Of a stretch of DNA of 11,768 nt, positions 1 through 6,739 are shown one piece after another. This DNA is from an uncultured Bacteroidales bacterium (GTDB lineage Bacteria > Bacteroidota > Bacteroidia > Bacteroidales > Paludibacteraceae), in NCBI GenBank assembly GCA_900321775.1, contig ONXE01000042.1, positions 1-11,768 of the forward strand, written 5' to 3'. The position numbers and the translations under genes are program-made. How positions within the stretch are numbered: position 1 is the first letter of the stretch; the number at the start of each line of letters is the position of its first letter. Below the pieces are notes generated by a model. It was not told the DNA's origin. It saw only the letters and a list, made by a program, of their open reading frames with translations, and ran no database searches.

Positions 1-94
1 AGAGGTCTATGTACGGACGAGCAGGTGTAGAATTGTTAAGCGTTAAAATGTACTTGGCAGCAAATAATATCTTCAACTAATTTGCAAAAGAACC
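1..94 (+). mobile_element. 3' end of an ISL3-like insertion sequence (left part outside window)
   Basis: The window opens inside a reading frame whose last residues match the C-terminal signature of ISL3-family transposases. Immediately after its stop comes TTTGCAAAAGAACC (81-94). Read from outside, this is GGTTCTTTTGCAAA, which resembles the GGCTCTT-type terminal repeats known for ISL3 elements. I therefore place the right end of the element at about 94. ISL3 insertions usually duplicate 8 bp of target, so 95-102 would be one copy. The other end lies outside the window, so neither the left repeat nor the duplication can be checked here. The family assignment rests on recalled signature similarity, not on a search. 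Confidence 0.6.
3..80 (+). CDS. ISL3-family transposase, C-terminal end (partial)
   Basis: Only the last 25 residues and the TAA stop (78-80) are present; the frame is open to the window edge. The residues MYGRAGVELLSVK closely resemble the conserved tail of ISL3-type DDE transposases (typically a K-R-x-MYGRA-[GFN]-x-[DE]-LL pattern). The enzyme would carry out cut-and-paste transposition of its own element. The catalytic domain is outside the window, so whether the copy is intact is unknown. The two other forward frames stop within the first 45 bases, which supports this frame. Confidence 0.6.
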   Translation, partial: RSMYGRAGVELLSVKMYLAANNIFN

Positions 95-116
95 AAAAAA
101 GTAGACAGTTTTTTGA

Positions 117-263
117 TTATTTTCCTAAATAGATAGACATGTTTCCTGTTTTTGTAGACACTTTCCCGGACAGGTTACTTTCTTCAAACTCGTGCACTAT
201 TCTTGCGCGCTCTTCTCTGCTAAATTCCGATTTTCTTCTTAATATAATGTAGACTTTTAGTGG
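117..263 (-). pseudogene. Remnant of a transposase-A (IS3/IS66-type) N-terminus
   Basis: A minus-strand frame is open from 263 to a TAA at 117-119. Its middle reads RKSEFSREERARIVHEFEES, which has the look of the first helix-turn-helix of IS3 OrfA or IS66 TnpA proteins (a basic start, then S-[RE]-E-[ED]-[RK]-x-x-I-[VI]-x-E-[FW]-x-x-S). No ATG precedes this part; upstream codons ATT and ATA may be decayed starts. The frame ends about 15 codons after the recognisable part, within the repeated GTAGACA motifs, so everything downstream of the first helices has been lost. I infer a non-functional relic. The similarity is modest and was judged by eye. Confidence 0.35.
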
Positions 264-280
264 TTACTAAATGTGTCTAC
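249..280. repeat. Hairpin built on GTAGAC/GTCTAC
   Basis: GTAGAC (249-254) and GTCTAC (275-280) are inverted copies. Between them TTAGT (257-261 region) pairs with ACTAA around a GGTT loop, giving an almost continuous stem with a small bulge. It forms the outer end of the 99-282 element and is not followed by a T-run on either strand, so a terminator role is unlikely. It is more likely a transposase-recognition end, or a barrier to read-through from the neighbouring insertion sequence. Confidence 0.4.
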
Positions 281-348
281 TTATTTCAGGATAAGACACC
301 GTCTCCGCGACTCTTGGGACGCCGATTATTGATTTTTTTGCGCATTCT

Positions 349-380
349 CTTGCGTATGTCAAAAAAAAGTTGTACCTTTG
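349..380 (+). promoter_or_regulatory. Bacteroidetes-type promoter of the glycan operon
   Basis: TACCTTTG at 373-380 fits the -7 consensus TAnnTTTG, and CTTG at 349-352 serves as the -33 element with a 20-bp spacer. Transcription should start around 385, giving a leader of roughly 15-20 bases before the ATG at 402. This box is also why the in-frame TTG at 378 cannot be the start codon. No other promoter match is seen up to 5479, so the four genes probably depend on this one. Confidence 0.8.
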
Positions 381-401
381 CAGCCTGATTTGATATACGC
401 C

Positions 402-1295
402 ATGCGCATACTGTTTGTTGCTTCACATAACTCCGGCCATTTTGCCCCATTCATCCTGGAGCAGGCTGATGCTTTGCGCAAGGCAGGGTGTGAGGTGGAG
501 TTCTTTGGCATACAAGGAAAGGGTTTCTCAGGTTACCTGCGTAATCTCAAGCCTCTGAAGCAGCAAATACGCCGTTTTCGCCCCGATTTCATTCATGCGC
601 ACTATGGACTCTCCGGACTACTTGCTACATTACAGCATATTGTCCCGGTCATAATCACCTTCCATGGTTCTGACCTCAACGAGCCCATAGTGCGACCTTT
701 TTCCCGTCTTGCCATGATGCGTGCGGACTGGATCATCCGCGTCTTTGGCGACAGCCCCAAGCGGCCAAACGAATCGCTTCTCCCTTGCGGTGTGAACCTT
801 CCTTCAGGCAAGGAACAGCTTCCGCCCGATGTGCTTGGGGTAGGGAAGAAGCATGTGTTGTTTGCCGGCTCGTTCTCCAATCCAGTCAAAGATGCAGCCC
901 TTGCTAAAGAGGCGGTAGCGCCTGTTGACGATGTACAACTCATTGAACTTCAAGGCTACTCACGCGAACAGGTTTATGCCCTCATGCAGGCCTGCGACGC
1001 ACTCTTGCTTACCAGTAAAAGCGAAGGCTCACCACAGGTCATCAAAGAAGCAATGGCTTGCGGATTGCCTATCGTTTCTACCAATGTAGGCGATGTGGCC
1101 GAGCGTCTCAAAGGTCTTGAGGGCTGCTTTGTGGCTGAATCCCGCAGGCCGGAAGAAATCACCCGATTGTTGCTCAAAACGCTCGATTTCAACGGAAAAA
1201 CCGCAGGGCCTGAACAAATCGTAAAACAAGGCCTTACTGCCGACCTTACGGCGCAAAAACTGTTAACCATCTATCACCAAGTGCTCAAGAAATGA
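402..1295 (+). CDS. GT4-like glycosyltransferase
   Basis: A 297-residue GT-B-fold glycosyltransferase, expected to move a sugar from a nucleotide donor to a glycan acceptor on the cytoplasmic face of the inner membrane. The N-terminus MRILFVASHNSGHFAPF is a typical first beta-alpha unit; HAHYGLSG (65-72) and FHGSDLN (87-93) are common in the acceptor domain. VLFAGSF (152-158) opens the donor domain, and E208 to E216 in SEGSPQVIKEAMACGLP gives the EX7E motif of retaining GT4 enzymes. The protein is shorter than the usual 350-400 residues. ATG 402 is chosen because an in-frame TTG at 378 falls inside the -7 box. It is the first gene of the operon and overlaps the next by four bases (ATGA). Donor and acceptor cannot be read from the sequence. 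Confidence 0.88.
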   Translation: MRILFVASHNSGHFAPFILEQADALRKAGCEVEFFGIQGKGFSGYLRNLKPLKQQIRRFRPDFIHAHYGLSGLLATLQHIVPVIITFHGSDLNEPIVRPFSRLAMMRADWIIRVFGDSPKRPNESLLPCGVNLPSGKEQLPPDVLGVGKKHVLFAGSFSNPVKDAALAKEAVAPVDDVQLIELQGYSREQVYALMQACDALLLTSKSEGSPQVIKEAMACGLPIVSTNVGDVAERLKGLEGCFVAESRRPEEITRLLLKTLDFNGKTAGPEQIVKQGLTADLTAQKLLTIYHQVLKK

Positions 1296-2290
1296 ACGTC
1301 CTCACTACATATGACTCCATCGACAAAGCGGGATGGGCTGCGTTAGTCGCTCATTCGCAGACTGCTACGTGGTTTCAGAGCCCCGAGGCCTACGATTTCT
1401 TCCGTGCACAGCCGGAACTGTTCACTCCGTTCGTTTTTGCCGTTGAAAACGGGGAAATTCGTACACTTTGCATGGGCTATATAACCCTTGAAACCAACGC
1501 CGTCAAGCACTTTTTCACCCGCAGGGCTATCATCATCGGAGGACCACTCCTGGCGGATGATGCCACTTCTGAAGAAGTGGTCTTGCTAATGAGTACGGTT
1601 CGCAAACAGTTGAAAAACAAAGCTATATACATCGAGACCCGCAATTTCAACGACTATTCCCGTTGGCGCGCTGCTTTTGAGCAAGCAGGGTTTGCCTACG
1701 AACCGCACCTCAATTTCCATGTGGACACAAATTCCCCGGAAATAATAGATGCCCGCTTAAGCAAGAACCGTAAACGCGACATACTTACATCCCTACGCGA
1801 CGGAGCAGTGGTCATAGAGCAACCTTCACATGCCCAACTGATTGATTTCTATCGTATTGTAAAAAAACTCTACAGTACAAAAGTGAAGACTCCGCTCTTC
1901 CCGTTGTCTTTCTTCGAACACCTGTACAAGCATCCTTCAGGAAGAATACTCTTGGTGGAATTTAGCGGGAAAATAGTGGGTGGCGTGGCTACCGTTGAAC
2001 TCAAAAGCAGATGTCTGTACGAATGGTTTGTAGCGGGAGAAGACGGTATGTACAAGCATATTTTCCCTTCCTCTGTTGCCACGTATGCAGGACTTAAGTA
2101 CGCCGCAGAGCATCATCTGCCCAGGTTCGATATGATGGGAGCCGGAACTCCCGACAGCGCCTACGGCGTGCGTGATTTCAAGGCTCGCTTCGGAGGAAAA
2201 GAGGTGGAGCACGGACGTTTCAAGTACATCTCTAACCAGCTTCTGTACAAACTGGGAGAGTGGGGAGTGAAAATCCTTAAGAAGAAATGA
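1292..2290 (+). CDS. FemAB/GNAT-like acyltransferase
   Basis: A 332-residue protein with the double-GNAT layout of FemAB-related and Acetyltransf_6 proteins, which transfer an amino-acyl or acetyl group to a cell-envelope precursor or sugar amine. Support comes from the basic stretch SKNRKRDI (157-164) followed by helices, the core strand GKIVGGVATVEL (226-237), and the C-terminal YGVRDFKARFGG then HGRFKY (291-312), a hallmark of this family in Bacteroidetes polysaccharide loci. No signal peptide or membrane segment is seen, so it acts in the cytoplasm. ATGA overlaps link it to the genes before and after, implying coupled translation. In this setting I infer acylation of an amino sugar or lipid-linked glycan; peptidoglycan bridge formation is the alternative role. 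The exact substrate is unknown. Confidence 0.75.
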   Translation: MNVLTTYDSIDKAGWAALVAHSQTATWFQSPEAYDFFRAQPELFTPFVFAVENGEIRTLCMGYITLETNAVKHFFTRRAIIIGGPLLADDATSEEVVLLMSTVRKQLKNKAIYIETRNFNDYSRWRAAFEQAGFAYEPHLNFHVDTNSPEIIDARLSKNRKRDILTSLRDGAVVIEQPSHAQLIDFYRIVKKLYSTKVKTPLFPLSFFEHLYKHPSGRILLVEFSGKIVGGVATVELKSRCLYEWFVAGEDGMYKHIFPSSVATYAGLKYAAEHHLPRFDMMGAGTPDSAYGVRDFKARFGGKEVEHGRFKYISNQLLYKLGEWGVKILKKK

Positions 2291-4365
2291 ACATTCTGAT
2301 AGACATAGGACACCCCGCGCATGTGCATCTGTTGAGGAACACGTATCGGCAATTGCAGCTGCATCATCACAACGTTTGGGTTACTGTACGCGACATCCCT
2401 GCCGCCATAAGCCTGCTGACGCTCTATCAGATTCCGTTCACTATAATCGGTGCGAAGAGGGATTCTCTCATGTACAAGGCACTTTCGCAGCCTTTGCTGG
2501 ACGCAGAAATGCTCCGTTTCGTAAAAAAACACCATATCCAAATAGGCATTGGTTCCTCCATGACTCTTGCTCATGTGGGCAAGTTGTCCTCTATGAAAAC
2601 CATCATCCTTGACGACGACGACGACGAGGTGGAGCCATTGTTTGTGCGGTTTGCACATCCTTTTGCAGATGTGATTCTTTCACCTGATTGCATACATCGT
2701 GAGGCACAACGGACCGTCTATTATGCCGGTTATCACGACTTGGCATACCTGCATCCGAATGTCTTTTCTCCGGATCCTACCATTCTTCACGAAGCGGGAA
2801 TAGCAGAAGGAGAGCCTTTTTTCGTATTGCGTTTCAATGCCTTCAAGGCGCACCACGATGTGGGCGAACACGGACTTTCTCTGGAGGATAAACGCCGATT
2901 GATTAAGCTGCTCGAGTCGCATGGACGGGTGTTCATCACCTCAGAACGCAGTCTGGAGGCTGAGTTTGGAAAGTATCAGTTGACTGTTTCGCCAGAGAAG
3001 ATTCATTCGCTTATGTATTACGCCACGATGTTCATCGGCGACAGCCAATCCATGACATCGGAGGCCGCAGTGCTGGGAACACCTGCACTCAAGTGCAACA
3101 CCTTTGCCGGAAGACTGGCCGTTCCAAACGAACTGGAGCAGAAGTATGGTCTTTGTTACTCTTTCCAACCAACTGATTTTGAGGCTCTTCTGAATAAAAT
3201 CACAGAGCTCTTGTCTCAACAAGACCTCAAACAGCTTTGGCGTGCAAAAGTGCAGCAGATGCTTCAGGACAAGATAGATGTCACGTCCTATTTCGTCGAT
3301 TTCATCGAGGATTTCCCGCGTCGCATGCCCAAGCGCATCCTCATTGATATAGGTCACCCTGCGCATGTACATATGTTCCGCTGCTTCGCAGATGAGATGC
3401 TGCGCCGCGGACATAAGGTGCTCTTCACATGTCGTACCAAAGAGTTTGAAACGGAGCTGCTCACAGCCAATCATTTCGACTTCATCAACCTGGGCAAGAA
3501 ATCCACTTCCGTTGTCGGCAAGGTGTTCGATATGCTGCGATTTGATGCAAAAGAGTGGAGTATAGCCCGACGTTTTAAGCCCGATGTCTTCATCAGCCAC
3601 GGAAGCATAGTAGCAAGCCATGTGGCCTGGCTGAGACGCAAACCGCATGTGACATTCGAAGACACATTCAACATGGAACAAGTGCGCCTGTACGCGCCTT
3701 TTACCAAGGTCATCATTACAGCCGATTACGACAATCCGCTCAGCAGTTGGAGCAAAGTGCTTTCCGTTCCGTGTTACAACGAATTGCTTTATCTGCACCC
3801 AAATCGTTTCACACCGGACGAGTCGGTTCGCGCAGAATTGGGGTTGCATGAGGGCGAGCGTTATGTAATCATTCGTTTTGTAGGCTGGAACGCCACTCAC
3901 GACATGGGTAACAATGGCATAAGTGTAGTGAACAAGATTCGCGCCGTTCGCGCCTTTGAGCACTATGGCAAAGTGTTCATATCATCAGAATGTCCTCTTC
4001 CCAAGCCCTTGGAGGCCTACCGATTCCCATTGAAGCCGGAAAGGATGCACGATGCAGAAGCTTTTGCTGCCCTGGTGTTTGGAGAATCGGCCACTATGGC
4101 CTCGGAAGCTGCCGTTTTGGGCGTGCCGAGTATCTATATTGACACTGTCGGGCGCTATTACACACGCGAATTGGAGAGCAAGTACAGTCTTTGCTACAAT
4201 TTTACCGAATCAGAGCAAGACCAACTTCGGGCTATTGACAAAGGAGTGGAGATTCTATCCGGTAAAACCCATGTGGACTACAAAGCTGCAAGGACACAAT
4301 TGCTCAAAGACAAGATAGATGTAACAGCGTTTTTCGTCGATTTCATCGAGAAAACAGATTGGTAA
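2287..4365 (+). CDS. Tandem two-unit DUF354 protein (GT-B-like, possible glycosyltransferase)
   Basis: 692 residues made of two complete DUF354-type units in one uninterrupted frame. Unit 1 spans residues 1-346 and unit 2, opening at an internal Met, 347-692, so both are 346 long. Each starts with ILIDIGHPAHVH (3-14 and 351-362), carries a DSQSMTSEAAVLG- or ESATMASEAAVLG-type nucleotide-binding loop (about 252-264 and 600-612), and ends with KDKIDVT then FVDFIE. DUF354 proteins are normally single units of about 350 residues, related in fold to UDP-GlcNAc 2-epimerases and GT-B transferases, with no firmly established reaction. The halves are clearly homologous but well diverged, so this is not a recent copy. 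Unit 1 has a run of five Asp encoded by GAC repeats (2611-2625). The gene overlaps the previous one by four bases and lies 19 bases before wecB. I infer a role in the same glycan pathway. Confidence 0.85.
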   Translation: MNILIDIGHPAHVHLLRNTYRQLQLHHHNVWVTVRDIPAAISLLTLYQIPFTIIGAKRDSLMYKALSQPLLDAEMLRFVKKHHIQIGIGSSMTLAHVGKLSSMKTIILDDDDDEVEPLFVRFAHPFADVILSPDCIHREAQRTVYYAGYHDLAYLHPNVFSPDPTILHEAGIAEGEPFFVLRFNAFKAHHDVGEHGLSLEDKRRLIKLLESHGRVFITSERSLEAEFGKYQLTVSPEKIHSLMYYATMFIGDSQSMTSEAAVLGTPALKCNTFAGRLAVPNELEQKYGLCYSFQPTDFEALLNKITELLSQQDLKQLWRAKVQQMLQDKIDVTSYFVDFIEDFPRRMPKRILIDIGHPAHVHMFRCFADEMLRRGHKVLFTCRTKEFETELLTANHFDFINLGKKSTSVVGKVFDMLRFDAKEWSIARRFKPDVFISHGSIVASHVAWLRRKPHVTFEDTFNMEQVRLYAPFTKVIITADYDNPLSSWSKVLSVPCYNELLYLHPNRFTPDESVRAELGLHEGERYVIIRFVGWNATHDMGNNGISVVNKIRAVRAFEHYGKVFISSECPLPKPLEAYRFPLKPERMHDAEAFAALVFGESATMASEAAVLGVPSIYIDTVGRYYTRELESKYSLCYNFTESEQDQLRAIDKGVEILSGKTHVDYKAARTQLLKDKIDVTAFFVDFIEKTDW
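2611..2628. repeat. GAC trinucleotide run in DUF354 unit 1
   Basis: Five GAC codons followed by GAG encode an Asp5-Glu stretch. Unit 2 has FEDTFNME at the matching place, so the acidic run is specific to unit 1. Slippage here would add or remove whole Asp codons without breaking the frame. Confidence 0.7.
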
Positions 4366-4384
4366 TAATGAGTTATAACGTGTT

Positions 4385-5479
4385 ATGATACAACTGCTTA
4401 CCATCATAGGAGCCAGACCGCAAATCATCAAAGCTGCCGCTTTCTCCAGAGCTGTAGCCACATGGAACGCGACCCATTCTCCCTCAGAACAGATTTGTGA
4501 AACCATTCTGCATACAGGCCAACACTACGATGACAACATGTCGGAGGTTTTCTTCAGGGAACTGGGAGTCCCTTCTCCACAGATTCAGTTGCATACTCAG
4601 CTACCGGAAGAAATGCTTTCCGGAGTAGAACAGGCATTGCAATCTGCCCATTACGACGGGGTAGTGCTCTACGGTGACACCAATTCTACCTTGGCCGGAG
4701 CCAAAGCTGCGGACAAAATGCACGTGCCGGCTTTTCATGTAGAAGCAGGTCTTCGTTCCTGGAATATACAAATGCCGGAAGAGTACAACCGTATAGTTGC
4801 GGATAGCATATCTCAACTTCTGTTTACTCCTACGGACACTGCCACCAACAACCTCAAACAGGAGGGGAAAGAGCATATCATCCAAACAGGAGATCTGATG
4901 TACGACAACGCCCTCTGGTTCTCCGATATTGCAGAACAGAAGTCGGATGTTCTGCATCGTCTGAATATTGCAGAAGAACCTTATGTATTAGCAACGGTTC
5001 ATCGTCAGTCCAACGCGGACAGCGAGTGGAACATGATGACAATATCTGTCGCATTGGAACGTATTGCAGAAAAGACGAAAGTCGTGCTTCCGCTTCATCC
5101 TCGTACTCGAAAAGAAATGGATGGAGACTTGCTGAACAGGCTTATTTCTAACCCGCAAATCGTGCTAACCGAACCGGTTTCTTTTCTGGACATGATTCAG
5201 TTGGAAAAGAACGCCACCCTTGTCATGACAGACTCAGGTGGCGTGCAAAAAGAGGCTTTCTTTTTCGGTAAACCCTGCGTGATATTGCGAGAAGAGACCG
5301 AGTGGGTAGAGATAGTGGATTGCGGCGCGGCTGTTTTGGCAGGAGCCGATACCGAGCGCATCGTGCGTGCTTACGAACTGCTAATCAACAAACCCGTTCC
5401 TCAGGCCTCTCAATGGTATGGAAACGGCCATGCGGCAGAACAGATGGTTAAGGAGATTTATTCTGCTATAAAGCACTGA
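4385..5479 (+). CDS. wecB: UDP-N-acetylglucosamine 2-epimerase (non-hydrolysing)
   Basis: A 364-residue cytoplasmic enzyme converting UDP-GlcNAc to UDP-ManNAc, the entry point to ManNAc-containing surface glycans. Family motifs appear in order: IGARPQIIKAA (8-18), HTGQHYD (43-49), YGDTNSTLAGA (96-106), HVEAGLRS (118-125), MPEEYNR (130-136), TVHRQSN (204-210), LPLHPRT (235-241) and TDSGGVQKEA (282-291). Asp98, Glu120, Glu132 or Glu133 and His206 sit where the catalytic acid, base and His of characterised WecB enzymes lie. Length is normal for the family. Last gene of the operon, 19 bases after the DUF354 gene. No UDP-ManNAc dehydrogenase (wecC) follows, so ManNAc may be used directly or oxidised by an enzyme elsewhere. 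Its end overlaps the opposing hydrolase by 22 bases. Confidence 0.93.
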   Translation: MIQLLTIIGARPQIIKAAAFSRAVATWNATHSPSEQICETILHTGQHYDDNMSEVFFRELGVPSPQIQLHTQLPEEMLSGVEQALQSAHYDGVVLYGDTNSTLAGAKAADKMHVPAFHVEAGLRSWNIQMPEEYNRIVADSISQLLFTPTDTATNNLKQEGKEHIIQTGDLMYDNALWFSDIAEQKSDVLHRLNIAEEPYVLATVHRQSNADSEWNMMTISVALERIAEKTKVVLPLHPRTRKEMDGDLLNRLISNPQIVLTEPVSFLDMIQLEKNATLVMTDSGGVQKEAFFFGKPCVILREETEWVEIVDCGAAVLAGADTERIVRAYELLINKPVPQASQWYGNGHAAEQMVKEIYSAIKH

Positions 5480-6612
5480 TACATACGACGCAATGCGCCA
5501 AGAAGGATGTTGGCCTCGTCGGTTTCTTCGATGTCTTTTGCGCCATTACTGATAACCACAAAACCGTATTTCTCTTCCGGATTGAAGAACATAGCGCTTC
5601 GCATACCATATGCTCCGCCGGTATGTCCTGTCAGCACCACACCCTCGCTGTACTCATCCGTTTTCCACAGCGCAAGGCCATAGTGTTCGTCCTCGCTTCG
5701 AGGGGTCTGCATATTCTTTGACGAGGCCTCAGAAATAATCCGTACCGAGTCCGGCGTAATGCCGTAGTTCATGTGCATAAGCATGTATTTGGCCAGGCTG
5801 ATTGCAGACAACTTCATGCCTCCGGTAGGGGAGAAGAGTGGGGCATCGTAGCCGAAACGATAGTTCCTGATTCGCTCACTACGAGGTGCATAGGCCTCTT
5901 CATCCACACAATCAAAGTGCTCGCCGTCCCACTGATACAAACTGGCAAAACGGCTTCTGTCCAGCGAGTCCACACAGTAACCGCCATACAAACCAAGCGG
6001 ATTCAGCACATGATGAACCACATACTGATCAAAACGCTCGCCTGATAACCTCTCCAAAAACTCTCCACAGAGATTGAAGTTCAAATTGCAGTACTCATAT
6101 CCGTGTCCGGGCTCGTAGTCATTATAACAGTTAGCAGCATTGGGGTTTGTCTCCGGATTAATCACGTCCAGCGTGAAATAGCCTTCCGAGTCGTTCAGGC
6201 TGGAGGTGTGAGACATCAGCATTTCCAAAGTAATCACAGTATTGGGGTACTTGGGGTTTCGGATAGGAAATCCGGCCAACTCACTGACATCAGTATCCAA
6301 ACTGACTATGCCTTTTTCCACCAACTGCATCAAGCTGGTAGCCGTGAATGACTTGCTGATAGAGGCAATACGGAACATCGTCAGGTCGTCAATAGGTTCC
6401 TGCGTCTCGACGTTCTTAACGCCGAAATGATGTACGTAAACAATCTCGTTTTGGCGTACGAATACCACCGACATGCCGATATTTTCCATCTTCTCACGAA
6501 ATGGAACCATTTCTTTCTCAAATCGGGCAGCCCGTTTGTCCAAATTGTACCTGTTGCACGAAGGCAACAAAATGACTGCAAGTAGCAGTAAAAAGTATAA
6601 ATGTTTTCTCAT
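5458..6612 (-). CDS. Lipoprotein serine hydrolase, beta-lactamase/DD-peptidase family (copy 1)
   Basis: 384 residues of the class C beta-lactamase-like family (PF00144 type), which includes penicillin-binding esterases, DD-peptidases and D-aminopeptidases. A hydrophobic signal ends in the lipobox LLPSC (15-19), so Cys19 should be lipidated and the enzyme anchored to a membrane outside the cytoplasm. Catalytic motifs are complete: S84-I-S-K87 (nucleophile and base), Y174-C-N176, and HTGG (330-333) in place of KTG. True beta-lactamase activity is unlikely to be its main job; turnover of peptidoglycan or small esters or peptides fits better, but the substrate is unknown. ATG 6612 lies seven bases after the -7 box. 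It is an inverted paralog of the hydrolase at 10060-11214 and overlaps the end of wecB by 22 bases. Confidence 0.9.
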   Translation of the reverse strand: MRKHLYFLLLLAVILLPSCNRYNLDKRAARFEKEMVPFREKMENIGMSVVFVRQNEIVYVHHFGVKNVETQEPIDDLTMFRIASISKSFTATSLMQLVEKGIVSLDTDVSELAGFPIRNPKYPNTVITLEMLMSHTSSLNDSEGYFTLDVINPETNPNAANCYNDYEPGHGYEYCNLNFNLCGEFLERLSGERFDQYVVHHVLNPLGLYGGYCVDSLDRSRFASLYQWDGEHFDCVDEEAYAPRSERIRNYRFGYDAPLFSPTGGMKLSAISLAKYMLMHMNYGITPDSVRIISEASSKNMQTPRSEDEHYGLALWKTDEYSEGVVLTGHTGGAYGMRSAMFFNPEEKYGFVVISNGAKDIEETDEANILLGALRRMYQCFIAE

Positions 6613-6619
6613 AGCGGTG

Positions 6620-6650
6620 CAAAATTACAAAAAATATGTGAAATATGCAA
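6620..6650 (-). promoter_or_regulatory. Promoter of serine hydrolase copy 1
   Basis: On the minus strand TAATTTTG occupies 6627-6620 and TTG 6650-6648, with a 20-bp spacer. Only seven bases separate the -7 box from the ATG at 6612, so the transcript must be leaderless or carry a leader of just a few bases. Its -33 element lies 6 bp from that of the divergent promoter for the HhH gene. Confidence 0.8.
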
Positions 6651-6656
6651 GAAAAA

Positions 6657-6688
6657 TTTGCACAAATGAAAAATTCTTAGTAATTTTG
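6657..6688 (+). promoter_or_regulatory. Promoter of the HhH protein gene
   Basis: TTTG (6657-6660), a 20-bp spacer and TAATTTTG (6681-6688) match the Bacteroidetes consensus exactly. The ATG is at 6740, so the leader is about 45 bases. It sits back to back with the promoter of the divergent hydrolase. Confidence 0.85.
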
Positions 6689-6739
6689 CAGCAGAATTGT
6701 GCTAAAAAGAGTTGATTTGATTATAAAACACCCAATCAA

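Larger units (their letters stand above)
99..282 (-). mobile_element. Decayed small element with AAGTAGACA inverted ends
   Basis: AAGTAGACA at 99-107 is repeated in inverted orientation as TGTCTACTT at 274-282, bounding about 184 bp. Further partial copies of the same core lie inside: GTAGACA at 154-160, TAGACA at 134-139 and GTAGAC at 249-254. Multiple copies near one end are typical of transposase-binding sites. On the minus strand the interior holds an N-terminal-like transposase-A fragment that runs into the far end, as expected of an internally deleted insertion sequence or MITE. The family is not certain. The ISL3-like end at 94 lies only four bases away, so one element may have landed in or beside the other. 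Confidence 0.4.

Noticed and set aside
378..401. TTG start for the glycosyltransferase, adding eight residues
   Set aside because: The TTG is part of the -7 promoter box (373-380), so it would be upstream of the transcript. ATG 402 begins the typical MRILFVAS strand.
2941..3963. A 340-codon open frame on the minus strand
   Set aside because: It lies wholly antisense to the DUF354 gene, has no recognisable motif or promoter, and the plus-strand product is clearly conserved in family terms.
5773..6351. Several short plus-strand frames opposite hydrolase copy 1
   Set aside because: They are antisense to a gene with complete catalytic motifs and have no promoter or family signature.
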